From Pseudomonadota bacterium (GTDB taxonomy: Bacteria > Pseudomonadota > Gammaproteobacteria > Burkholderiales > Burkholderiaceae_D): a stretch of DNA of 6,733 nucleotides. Shown piece by piece: positions 1 to 6,715 of the stretch; position 1 is the first letter of the stretch; each line of letters begins with the position of its first letter. A program made the position numbers and the translations under genes. The stretch is from assembly GCA_023422955.1 (NCBI GenBank), contig JAFAGG010000031.1, forward strand, positions 1 to 6,733, in the 5' to 3' direction. Under the pieces are notes generated by a model. That model worked only from the letters and a program-made list of their open reading frames with translations, was not told the DNA's origin and did not search any database.

Positions 1-1
1 C

Positions 2-2017
2 CCCCCGGCCGCGGGCGCGCGGGGCGGCGGCTTTTCCGAAGCGCCCTTGCTGCAGACGCCGGCATCGATCAGCGTTTTCACGCAGCAGCAGATGGAAGAC
101 CAGGGCATACGCACGACCACGGATATCGTCAAATACGATGCCAGCCTGAACGAAGCCTACAACGCAATCGGCTATGCCGAACAATTCTCGATACGCGGTT
201 TCGCGCTCGACAACTTCTCCAGCTATCGCAAGGATGGCTTGGCGATTTCCAGCGATGCCGCCATCCCGCTGGAAAACAAGGAACGCATCGAGGTGCTGAA
301 AGGCCTGGCGGGTCTGCAGGCCGGCATCACCACGCCGGGCGGCCTCGTCAATTACGTGACCAAGCGGCCAACCGATACGCCCTTGCGCTCGGCCACGGTA
401 GGCGCGAGCGAACGCGGCACGCTGTACGGCGCGGTCGATGTGGGCGGTCGCTTTGAAGACAAGCGCTTCGGCTATCGCATCAATGCCGCGACTGAGCGCT
501 TGCGCTCCTACGTGCGCGGCGCCGATGGCGAACGCCATTTCGTGTCCGGTGCTTTCGACTGGCGCATTTCACCTTCCTCGCTGCTGGCGCTGGACATGGA
601 TTACCAGCACAAGTCGCAGGTGACGGCAGCCGGTTATCAACTGATAGGCGGCACTGCGCTGCCGACCGGCATCAATCCCAAGGTCAACCTCAACGACCAG
701 CCCTGGACCCGGCCGGTTGAAACCGATAGCGGCAATATCGGACTGCGCTTTGAGCACAAGCTGGATGAAAACTGGAAAACGACGCTGGCTGCAAATTGGA
801 ACAAGACGCGGCGGGATGACTATGCGGCGTTTCCGGCAGGATGCGGGGCAATTTATCCTGGCTTTTGCGCCAACGGGGATTTCGATCTGTACGACTACAA
901 GAGCGAGAACGAAGCGAAAACCATATTCAGCACTCAGGCGCTGGTGCAGGGCAAGTTTGTTACAGGCACCGTCTCGCATGATCTGACCGTCGGCGCTTCC
1001 ACACAAAGCCGTCGCGATCGTTTCGGCGACTTTGTATATGACTGGGTGGATAACAGCAATATCTATAACCCCACGGTAAATCTCGCGGGAGCACCCATCG
1101 CCGGCTCGCCCAATGTAAGCGACCCTGTCGGCCTGCGCCGCCGCGATACCGAACGTTCGATCTTTATGCAGGATGTAGTCGGTCTGAACGAGCAGTGGAA
1201 ATTGCACGCAGGCCTGCGCTATGTCGAAACCGAACGCGACCAGTTCAGCGCCTCGGCTCAGACCGGCAGCTACGAGAAGAGCCACGTGCTGCCGAATGTC
1301 GCGCTGGTCTACAGCCCGAATGCCGCTGTATCGGTTTATGGCTCCTATTCAAAAGGATTGGAGCATGGCGGCACAGCGCCGCTATGGACCGCCAATGAAA
1401 CCGAGGTCCTGGACCCGGCTCGCTCACGGCAGCTTGAACTAGGCATCAAGGCGGCATTGAGCCGCGATCTCGCGGTTTCCGCATCGATATTCGATATCCG
1501 CAAACCGCACGAGTACCTGGAATACAACAGCAACACGTATATGCGTAGCGGCGATGCGGTACATCGCGGCCTGGAACTGGCTGCGCAAGGTCGCGTGACA
1601 CGCGATCTTCAGATAGGAGCCAGCCTGATTGCACTCGATACCGAAACCCGCAACACCGGTGACGTCAATATCGAAGGTAAGCGCGTTTCCAATGTGCCGG
1701 AATTCAAAAGCACGGTCTATGCAGACTATATGCTGCGCCAGGTGCCGGGGCTAAGCGTGAACGGCAGCTGGCAGTACAGCGGCGACAAGATCTTCGCGCC
1801 GAACAGCGTCACGCGCGCGGAAGTGCCGGGCTATAACGTCTTCAATGCCGGCCTGCGCTATGTAACCACGGTTGCCGGCCACGCGACGACGCTGCGCTTC
1901 AATGTCCATAACCTGTTCGACAAGTTCTACTGGCGCGATGCCAGTGCGCAGCTGGATGGTTATCTGCTGGCAGGCGCTCCGCGTACCTTCAGCCTGTCTG
2001 CGCAGGTGGATTTCTGA
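2..2017 (+). CDS. TonB-dependent siderophore receptor, 5'-truncated by window edge
   Basis: Outer-membrane gated beta-barrel that imports a ferric siderophore (or similar chelate) using energy from TonB-ExbBD. The frame is open from base 2, so the TTG at 47 is probably not the true start; the signal peptide, TonB box and first plug residues lie outside the window. Counting from base 2 (671 residues visible), the plug domain includes TPASISVFT (19-27), SIRGF (63-67), ENKERIEVLKG (91-101) and the plug-end signature PGGLVNYVTKRP (112-123). The rest is a barrel of alternating polar/aromatic strands ending in a C-terminal Phe (SAQVDF), the usual signal for BAM-dependent insertion. Cys281 and Cys289 probably form a disulfide in an extracellular loop. 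NVHNLFDKFYWRDA near the end is typical of siderophore receptors. A strong terminator follows directly. The family is confident; the substrate cannot be read from sequence, and no siderophore or Fur-linked gene is visible nearby. Confidence 0.93.
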   Translation, partial: PPAAGARGGGFSEAPLLQTPASISVFTQQQMEDQGIRTTTDIVKYDASLNEAYNAIGYAEQFSIRGFALDNFSSYRKDGLAISSDAAIPLENKERIEVLKGLAGLQAGITTPGGLVNYVTKRPTDTPLRSATVGASERGTLYGAVDVGGRFEDKRFGYRINAATERLRSYVRGADGERHFVSGAFDWRISPSSLLALDMDYQHKSQVTAAGYQLIGGTALPTGINPKVNLNDQPWTRPVETDSGNIGLRFEHKLDENWKTTLAANWNKTRRDDYAAFPAGCGAIYPGFCANGDFDLYDYKSENEAKTIFSTQALVQGKFVTGTVSHDLTVGASTQSRRDRFGDFVYDWVDNSNIYNPTVNLAGAPIAGSPNVSDPVGLRRRDTERSIFMQDVVGLNEQWKLHAGLRYVETERDQFSASAQTGSYEKSHVLPNVALVYSPNAAVSVYGSYSKGLEHGGTAPLWTANETEVLDPARSRQLELGIKAALSRDLAVSASIFDIRKPHEYLEYNSNTYMRSGDAVHRGLELAAQGRVTRDLQIGASLIALDTETRNTGDVNIEGKRVSNVPEFKSTVYADYMLRQVPGLSVNGSWQYSGDKIFAPNSVTRAEVPGYNVFNAGLRYVTTVAGHATTLRFNVHNLFDKFYWRDASAQLDGYLLAGAPRTFSLSAQVDF

Positions 2018-2034
2018 TCCGGGCACGCTTCCTG

Positions 2035-2060
2035 AAAGGCGCACGATGTGCGCCTTTTTT
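2035..2060 (+). terminator. Rho-independent terminator of the receptor gene
   Basis: A perfect 10-bp stem, AAAGGCGCAC (2035-2044) with GTGCGCCTTT (2048-2057), closes on a GAT loop and runs into six Ts (2055-2060). It begins 17 bp after the receptor stop codon. Read on the minus strand, the same hairpin is followed by only three Ts and then CAGG, so it would serve the converging kinase gene poorly, though some bidirectional use is possible. Confidence 0.9.
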
Positions 2061-2104
2061 ATTACCCGGGCAGCAGGTAGTGATAGTGCGTGATGATTGC
2101 GCGA

Positions 2105-2125
2105 CCTGCTTGCTTAAGCAGCAGG
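2105..2125. repeat. Inverted repeat between convergent genes
   Basis: CCTGCT (2105-2110) pairs with AGCAGG (2120-2125) around the self-complementary core GCTTAAGC (2112-2119), with one unpaired T at 2111. It lies 20 bp past the stop of the minus-strand kinase gene. No T-run follows on either strand, so it is not a canonical terminator, but it could stabilise the 3' end of the pnuC-kinase mRNA. A copy of AGCAGGT at 2072-2078 could compete for pairing with ACCTGCT (2104-2110). Confidence 0.45.
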
Positions 2126-2144
2126 CACTCTTGGCGGAACCTCA

Positions 2145-2663
2145 CTAGCGCAGGTAAGCCGCAACCTGACGTACGCGTTCCTCCACGTCACCCTCGGCCA
2201 GCAGGTAGGCAATGCCGCGTTCATTCAAGGTATCCAGCAGTTGCGCATGAATCGCTTGCCGCACTTCTTCAGATTCACGCTGCAGGCCATCCGGCATCCA
2301 GGGGCCGGTGGGTGCGGTGACGATGGTGAAGTCATAGCCATGCTGATGCGCGAGCATTTCCAATTGCGCATCGACGCGACCGAAGTAGAAACGGCTGTAG
2401 ATGGCCGTCATCAAGGGCGTGGTGTCGCAGAACAGATAAGACCTTGCCTGTTCCAGGCTTTGTCTTTCACGTTCAATTTGAGTCGTGGCGATGAGGAACT
2501 GTTCATGTTCCTGCGGCGTGCGCTGCAGCGTCTCGACGAATTCCCTCAGGTACTCGGGCACCCACAACGTGCCGTAATGCGCGGCCAGGGCAGATGCCAG
2601 CGTGGACTTGCCGGTGGATTCAGCGCCCAGCAGCGCAACGCGTGTAACGGAAGACTTGCTCAT
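2145..2663 (-). CDS. NadR-like ATPase / ribosylnicotinamide kinase
   Basis: Predicted cytoplasmic P-loop kinase of 172 residues that would phosphorylate nicotinamide riboside to NMN with ATP, trapping substrate brought in by the adjacent PnuC. It matches the C-terminal kinase domain of NadR: Walker A GAESTGKST (13-21), the following VPEYLREFV (35-43), FCDTTPL (78-84) with a Walker-B-type aspartate (Asp80), and GPWMPDGLQR (120-129) with a conserved-looking DG and basic residue. The helix-turn-helix and NMN adenylyltransferase domains of full-length NadR are absent. The start chosen is the ATG at 2663, whose first base pair region overlaps the pnuC stop (ATGA), implying translational coupling; no clear Shine-Dalgarno is seen. 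The frame stays open upstream to 3002, but that part is the wrong frame of pnuC. The fold is confident; substrate specificity is inferred from homology and context. Confidence 0.87.
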   Translation of the reverse strand: MSKSSVTRVALLGAESTGKSTLASALAAHYGTLWVPEYLREFVETLQRTPQEHEQFLIATTQIERERQSLEQARSYLFCDTTPLMTAIYSRFYFGRVDAQLEMLAHQHGYDFTIVTAPTGPWMPDGLQRESEEVRQAIHAQLLDTLNERGIAYLLAEGDVEERVRQVAAYLR

Positions 2664-3292
2664 GGTTGGGAAGCGCTGGCAGACAGGGCAGGATCTTTCT
2701 GATCGGAAGCCAGCGATTTCTTCCAGGCGCGCAAGCCCAGCATCGCCATCACCACGAAGATCGCATACAGCACGGCGGTCAGCATCAGGTCCTTGTACAC
2801 GTACAGGCCGATGTAGAGCAGATCGACCACGATCCACACATACCAGCTCTCGACCTTCTTGCGCGCCAGCAGCAGTTGCCCGAGCAGGCTGCCGGCGGTC
2901 AGGAAGGCATCGGAGTAAGGCACATCGGTGTCGGTGTAGGCGCTTAAGAACAGCGCAATCACAACGAAGCCCGCCAGCCAGGCAAAGGCTGACATCGCCC
3001 ACCCCGATACAGGCAGGCGAGACACTCTGAGCACCTGGTGCGCATCACCGCCATGCAGCCATTGATACCAGCCCCAGATCGAGACGGCGATAAAGACGAA
3101 TTGCAGGCTGGTGTCGCCGTACAGGCGCGCGCCGAAAAACACGGCTGCATACAGCGCCGATGACAGGATGGAGAACAACCAGGCCCAGGGATTCTGGCGG
3201 ATATTGAGCGCCACGGTAATGAGCGCCAGCACGAAGGAAACCAGTTCGAGCGGCGTCGTGACTATGCCGAATAACGGCAAGGGATCATTCAT
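2660..3292 (-). CDS. pnuC: PnuC-family nicotinamide riboside transporter
   Basis: Inner-membrane transporter of 210 residues, a typical PnuC length, expected to carry nicotinamide riboside by facilitated diffusion driven by intracellular phosphorylation. Hydrophobic segments are seen at about 11-30, 35-54, 60-78, 98-118, 128-143, 149-167 and 170-188, consistent with the seven-helix PnuC fold. Family hallmarks are NPWAWLFSILSSALYAAVFF (34-53), the aromatic motif WGWYQW (73-78) and the C-terminal block ESWYVWIVVDLLYIGLYVYK (148-167). The soluble tail after residue 190 is basic, then Ser/Ala-rich. The start ATG at 3292 gives a normal N-terminus, but no strong Shine-Dalgarno precedes it. The stop overlaps the start of the NadR-like kinase. 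PnuC relatives carry thiamine (PnuT) or riboflavin (PnuX); the kinase partner and the lack of room for a TPP or FMN riboswitch favour nicotinamide riboside, by inference. Confidence 0.92.
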   Translation of the reverse strand: MNDPLPLFGIVTTPLELVSFVLALITVALNIRQNPWAWLFSILSSALYAAVFFGARLYGDTSLQFVFIAVSIWGWYQWLHGGDAHQVLRVSRLPVSGWAMSAFAWLAGFVVIALFLSAYTDTDVPYSDAFLTAGSLLGQLLLARKKVESWYVWIVVDLLYIGLYVYKDLMLTAVLYAIFVVMAMLGLRAWKKSLASDQKDPALSASASQP

Positions 3293-3320
3293 GCAGTGAA
3301 ACGGGACAGAGGGTTGGAAA

Positions 3321-3345
3321 GTTTGCCGCTATTGTAGGGGCAAAC
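3321..3345. promoter_or_regulatory. Candidate operator palindrome over the pnuC -10
   Basis: GTTTGCCGCTAT (3321-3332) and GTAGGGGCAAAC (3334-3345) are inverted copies matching at 10 of 12 positions around base 3333, with perfect GTTTGCC/GGCAAAC outer arms. The -10 hexamer (3331-3336) sits at the centre, the position expected for a repressor of pnuC. A second flanking pair, GAGGGTT (3309-3315) and AACCCTC (3343-3349), is also inverted. NAD-pathway repressors such as NrtR or NadQ are plausible binders, but I cannot match a consensus. It could instead be chance or an RNA hairpin. Confidence 0.4.
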
Positions 3346-3359
3346 CCTCATTCTGTCGC
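3331..3359 (-). promoter_or_regulatory. Predicted sigma-70 promoter of pnuC-kinase unit
   Basis: On the minus strand, GCGACA (3359-3354; 4 of 6 match to TTGACA) is spaced 17 bp from TACAAT (3336-3331; 5 of 6 match to TATAAT). Transcription would begin near 3324 and leave a leader of about 32 nt before the pnuC ATG, too short for a known riboswitch. It is predicted from hexamers and spacing only. Confidence 0.5.
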
Positions 3360-3396
3360 CGCGCAGGCGGGAAGACGGACGTTCCCACGATGAATA

Positions 3397-3418
3397 AGCC
3401 GGAACCGGCGTTCCGGCT
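3397..3418 (-). terminator. Probable terminator after flgL
   Basis: AGCCGGAAC (3397-3405) and GTTCCGGCT (3410-3418) form a perfect 9-bp stem with a 4-nt loop, 9 bp past the flgL stop. On the minus strand it is followed by a weak T-rich tract (TATTCATCG). Position and stem strength support termination of the flgKL transcript; the poor T-run means it could be leaky or mainly protect the mRNA 3' end. Confidence 0.6.
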
Positions 3419-3427
3419 GCCTCCCGG

Positions 3428-4639
3428 TTAAATCATCTGGAACAGCGACAGGCCGGAAACGGTCACGAAAGTTTTCTGCGCGGCTTCCAGCGCCACCTGC
3501 TGGCGCGCCAGATCGCTCAGCGCTTTCACGTAATCTAGATCCTGCAGGTCGGAGATCGCTTCATCGTAATAGAGATCGCGGTCCAGTCCAGCATTGTCCA
3601 GCTTGTCGATCTCCTGCAAGCGCGCGCCGACCGAGGCGCGCACCGCCAGCACGCTATCGAGCATGCTCGCCATTTCCACGCTAGACTGGTTCAGGCCGTT
3701 CTGGAATTGAGCCCGTTCCGCGCCCCCGGAAGCGGGCTGCTTAAGCACGTCGATCAGTTCCTGCACGCTGGCAAAAACACTCTTTTTCTGGCTCGGCTCC
3801 AGGGTGAAGCTATCTCCATCGGCAGGCTGGCCGGTGATATTGAACTGCAGGTTGCCGACCTCGATGGACGCTCCTTCGGTGAAAGCCCTGCCGGTCGGCG
3901 CAATCGCGGTATTGGTGGCGGAGTCCATCACGTCATAGGTGGTAACGCCGTTGTTGACCGTGAAAACGATCTCATGTCCCGGCACCGTAGCCGGTGCGCC
4001 ATTCAGCACAGCGCCCTGGCTGAATACGCCCGTGCCGGTATTGCCTGCGTCCGCCACGACCGCGAAGCTGCCGTTGCCCGTTCGCAGGGTTTCGAAAACG
4101 TCGGCGCCGGAATCGCTCAGCGCGATCTGCCGGTCGTTGCCTATCTTCAGCATGCGCTGTCCCTGGTCGCCGTTGTAGCTCACGCCGCCGGACGTCACGG
4201 TAAAAGGCTGATTGGTGACGTTGTAGCCGCCAAAAATATAATTGCCGGAACCGTCCTTGCTATTGGCGATGCCCAGCATGTCATCGAAGCGCCCCTGCAG
4301 CTCGATGGCGAGATAGCGGCGCTCTTCGTTTCCGAGCGAAGGGTTACCCGCCTTGACGACCAGTTCCTGGATATCCTGCACGACCGCAGTCAGCTGGCCC
4401 AGCGCGCCTTCTTCCTGCGCCAGCAAGCTCTTGGCCTGATTGCGGTTGACGCCATACTGCTCATTGACGGACTTCCCCTGGCTCAGTTCCAGCACGCGCG
4501 CGGACCCGATGGGATCGTCCGACGGCGTCAGGATGCGCTTCATACTCGATATCTGCTGCTGCGTCCTGACCGCGCTGCCCTGCATCTCGCTGATACGCGA
4601 CGCGCCCATCTCATACAACATGTTGGTGCTGATGCGCAT
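3428..4639 (-). CDS. flgL: Flagellar hook-associated protein 3 (HAP3), FlgL
   Basis: Structural adaptor of 403 residues, exported by the flagellar type III system, forming the second ring of the hook-filament junction between FlgK and flagellin. The N-terminus MRISTNMLYEMGASRISEMQ and the segment KRILTPSDDPIGSARVLEL (34-52) are classic flagellin/FlgL D0-D1 sequence. The C-terminal coiled region (about 335-403, with DLDYVKALSDLARQQVALEA at 367-386, ending SLFQMI) is the matching half. NYIFGGYN (133-140) marks entry to the variable middle. Residues 200-284 form a beta-rich insert (NTGTG to GQPADGDSF) resembling a part of the neighbouring FlgK, which makes the protein longer than the enterobacterial form of about 317 residues. 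AGGAG at 4652-4648, 8 nt before the ATG, supports the start. It is the second gene of the flgKL unit, 23 bp after flgK. No signal peptide is expected. Confidence 0.97.
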   Translation of the reverse strand: MRISTNMLYEMGASRISEMQGSAVRTQQQISSMKRILTPSDDPIGSARVLELSQGKSVNEQYGVNRNQAKSLLAQEEGALGQLTAVVQDIQELVVKAGNPSLGNEERRYLAIELQGRFDDMLGIANSKDGSGNYIFGGYNVTNQPFTVTSGGVSYNGDQGQRMLKIGNDRQIALSDSGADVFETLRTGNGSFAVVADAGNTGTGVFSQGAVLNGAPATVPGHEIVFTVNNGVTTYDVMDSATNTAIAPTGRAFTEGASIEVGNLQFNITGQPADGDSFTLEPSQKKSVFASVQELIDVLKQPASGGAERAQFQNGLNQSSVEMASMLDSVLAVRASVGARLQEIDKLDNAGLDRDLYYDEAISDLQDLDYVKALSDLARQQVALEAAQKTFVTVSGLSLFQMI

Positions 4640-4662
4640 GATCTTTTCTCCTGCCTGGCCGC

Positions 4663-6603
4663 TTAGCGACCGATGCTCAATAAGGTGTCAAACAGCACGG
4701 TTGCCGTCTGCATGACTTTGCCGGCGGCCTGGTAAGCCTGCTGGTAACGGATCAGGTTGCTGGCTTCCTCATCCAGGTTCACGCCGGAAACCGACTGCTG
4801 CGCCTGGACTGCCTGCGTATAAAGCTTGGATGCGCCGGCGCTGGTCACCTCGGCCTCGCGCGTCATGTTGCCGATCATGCTGACCATTTGCGCATACGCG
4901 CCCTGGAAAGTCAGGCCGCCTTCTATCGTACGACCCTCTTGCAGATTGCCGAGCAATACGGCGTTGCGGCCATCGCCGGCCACGTTCTGATTGGCAGCGA
5001 TCCCGAATTCGTCTCCATCGCCGGGCTGCCCGCTGATGGTGATTTCCATGCCGTCGAAGCGGTAGGTTGCGCCGGCGGTATACGGGACCGGATCTCCCGG
5101 CGTGGTCGGTGGCGATTCGACGCCATTGACGATCACCGTCACCGCTGCGCCCGCCGGAAATCCGGTAAGGCTGCCGGTAGGGCCGGCACTGGCATCGAAG
5201 GAGAGCGTTAGCGCCGATCCCAGCGGCGTAAAGCCCGGCAGCACCGTGCCGGCGCTGATCTGGCCGGTGCCGGTATTGCTCAGCGGTGCGCTGGTCGCGA
5301 TAGGCGCGGCAACCGCAATGTCGCTCCTGCTGGTAACGGCCACCTTGAGCTCGGAAATAATGGAAGCGGTCGGGCGAATCAGGTAAGACTCGCCGGCCTG
5401 CGGCGTGCCGGCAAAATCCAGGCTGAGGCCGTCGACCGGGCCCAAGTCGGCGACAGTCGCTGCGGAGCCGAGGTTTTTCCCGTCGCTCAAGCGAGTCAGG
5501 TGATACTGGGTGCCGTCGTACTGGATGCGGTAATCGCTGGCAGTCAGCGCGCTTGAATCAGCCAGCGTTGCCGTGATCACGCCGTCGCCGAGATTGCTCC
5601 CGGCCCTGGCCTGCGTGTTGATCGCGAAGAAATCGCCGCCCATTTGCCCGTCCTGGGTCAGGCCCAGACGATGCTGCGCATTGAAGCTCATGGCCAGCGC
5701 AGCGGCCATGCGGCCCAGTTCGTTCTGCGTGGCATCCAGCGTGCGCGAACGGAATTCCAGCAAGCCGCCGATGCGCCCGCCGCTCAGCGTACTTTCCGGC
5801 AGCACCTGGGTGGAATTATTGACCACATAACCGATCTGGAGACGCTGCTTGTCGGTGCCGTGCTGCACGGTAGTCAGGCTGAAAGTCTGCGTGCCCATCA
5901 CCAGCGGCTGGCCGTTGCCGATGAAAACGTTGTAGCTGTTGCCGTGCTTGACCACGCTGACATTGATTTCCTTGGCCAGGTCGGCCACCAGCTGATCCCG
6001 CTGGTCCAGCAAGTCATTGGCCGAATTGGACCCCAGCGCTCCCTGCGCCTTTTCAATCGCATCGTTGAGCTGGGAAATCTGCTTGGCGTAGGCGTTGATG
6101 GTAGTGACGCTGGCCGTGATCTCGCTGTTGACGCCGGCGCCGAGCTCGGTGAGCTGCTGATCCATGGAACGCAGGCTTGCGACCATGCTGTTGGCGGACG
6201 AAAGCAGGCTCTGGCGCGACTCCGCGCCATTGGGCGAAGCGCTGATGTTCTGCACGTTCTTGAAGAAATCCTGCAAGGCCGGCGACACGCCGCTCTTGGG
6301 ATCGGCGACCAGGGAATCGATGTATCTGGCCTGGGTGTAATAGCTATCCAGCCGGCTCTTTGCGCTCTGCGCGGATACTACCTGGTTGCCCAGAAACTCG
6401 TTGTAGACGCGCGTAATGGTCGCGATCTCCGTACCCCGGCCTACGAAGCCGAAACCCATGTTCTGTCCGGCCAGCGCCGCCTGCACGACGATCTGGCGGT
6501 TGTAGCCGGGCGTGGAGGCATTGGCTACGTTATGTCCGGTCGTGGCAAGTCCTGCCTGTGCGGCGGCCAGTGCGCTTTGCCCGATATTGAGGATGGATGA
6601 CAT
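4663..6603 (-). CDS. flgK: Flagellar hook-associated protein 1 (HAP1), FlgK
   Basis: First junction protein between hook and filament, 646 residues, secreted through the flagellar export channel and capping the hook before FlgL adds. The N-terminal rod/hook signature is clear: SILNIGQSALAAAQAGLATT (3-22) then GHNVANASTPGYNRQ (23-37). Helical D1 sequence follows to about 215, including DLLDQRDQLVADLAKEINVSV (197-217). The C-terminal motif VSGVNLDEEASNLIRYQQAY (605-624) ending VLFDTLLSIGR is diagnostic of FlgK. The middle (about 335-540) is beta-rich, low in charge and longer than in enterobacterial FlgK (about 553 residues), with two similar units, 337-411 and 443-539. AAGGA at 6614-6610, 6 nt before the ATG, supports the start. 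It is cotranscribed with flgL, probably from the sigma-28-type promoter upstream. A FlgN-type chaperone would be expected but is not in the window. Confidence 0.97.
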   Translation of the reverse strand: MSSILNIGQSALAAAQAGLATTGHNVANASTPGYNRQIVVQAALAGQNMGFGFVGRGTEIATITRVYNEFLGNQVVSAQSAKSRLDSYYTQARYIDSLVADPKSGVSPALQDFFKNVQNISASPNGAESRQSLLSSANSMVASLRSMDQQLTELGAGVNSEITASVTTINAYAKQISQLNDAIEKAQGALGSNSANDLLDQRDQLVADLAKEINVSVVKHGNSYNVFIGNGQPLVMGTQTFSLTTVQHGTDKQRLQIGYVVNNSTQVLPESTLSGGRIGGLLEFRSRTLDATQNELGRMAAALAMSFNAQHRLGLTQDGQMGGDFFAINTQARAGSNLGDGVITATLADSSALTASDYRIQYDGTQYHLTRLSDGKNLGSAATVADLGPVDGLSLDFAGTPQAGESYLIRPTASIISELKVAVTSRSDIAVAAPIATSAPLSNTGTGQISAGTVLPGFTPLGSALTLSFDASAGPTGSLTGFPAGAAVTVIVNGVESPPTTPGDPVPYTAGATYRFDGMEITISGQPGDGDEFGIAANQNVAGDGRNAVLLGNLQEGRTIEGGLTFQGAYAQMVSMIGNMTREAEVTSAGASKLYTQAVQAQQSVSGVNLDEEASNLIRYQQAYQAAGKVMQTATVLFDTLLSIGR

Positions 6604-6630
6604 CAGCTTTCCTTCTCTATTCTTCTCTTA

Positions 6631-6658
6631 TCAACGGCAGCAAGACCGCGAAACTTTA
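6631..6658 (-). promoter_or_regulatory. Candidate sigma-28 (FliA) promoter of flgKL
   Basis: On the minus strand, TAAAGTTT (6658-6651) matches the FliA -35 consensus exactly. GCCGTTGA (6638-6631; 6 of 8 match to GCCGATAA) follows after 12 bp, one more than the usual 11. An alternative -10, GTTGATAA (6635-6628; 6 of 8), lies at a 15-bp spacing, which is too long. The site is about 30-55 bp upstream of flgK, right for a class-3 flagellar operon. The perfect -35 is the stronger part of the case. Confidence 0.55.
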
Positions 6659-6667
6659 ACTTGGCTT

Positions 6668-6705
6668 TTCACCCCCTCCCCTTCAAGGGGAGGGTTAGGG
6701 GTGAA
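6668..6705. repeat. C/G-rich interrupted inverted repeat upstream of flgK
   Basis: CCCTCCCCTT (6674-6683) pairs with AAGGGGAGGG (6685-6694), and outer TTCACC (6668-6673) pairs with GGTGAA (6700-6705), leaving TTAGG unpaired. The layout resembles short dispersed intergenic repeats of the CCCCTCCCCTT...AAGGGGAGGG kind seen in many proteobacterial genomes. No T-run follows on either strand, so it is not a canonical terminator. It lies upstream of the flgK promoter and may insulate it from the gene to the right. Confidence 0.6.
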
Positions 6706-6715
6706 GCAAGGGTTT

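Noticed and set aside
47..49. TTG at 47 as the start of the receptor gene
   Set aside because: The frame is open to the left edge and GFSEAPL upstream is recognisable plug sequence, so the gene begins outside the window.
569..1285. 238-codon minus-strand open frame opposite the receptor gene
   Set aside because: It is antisense to a confident barrel-coding region, with no recognisable domain and no ribosome binding site seen; it is typical of GC-rich coding DNA.
2664..3002. N-terminal extension of the NadR-like kinase to give 285 residues
   Set aside because: The added residues are the wrong frame of pnuC, show no family similarity and would require nearly full overlap; the ATG at 2663 gives the normal kinase N-terminus.
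2..3292. Receptor, PnuC and kinase as one nucleoside-uptake system
   Set aside because: The receptor is convergent, has its own terminator and is siderophore-type; only proximity links it to the NAD-salvage genes.
3293..3427. A TPP or other riboswitch ahead of pnuC
   Set aside because: The predicted leader is about 32 nt and no THI-box or FMN-box sequence is visible in the 135-bp gap.
3707..4666. 319-codon plus-strand open frame opposite flgL
   Set aside because: It lies wholly over a certain flgL gene and has no recognisable domain; it is a codon-bias shadow.
5644..6600. 318-codon plus-strand open frame opposite flgK
   Set aside because: It mirrors conserved FlgK sequence, and its His/Gln/Arg/Gly-rich composition is typical of antisense translation.
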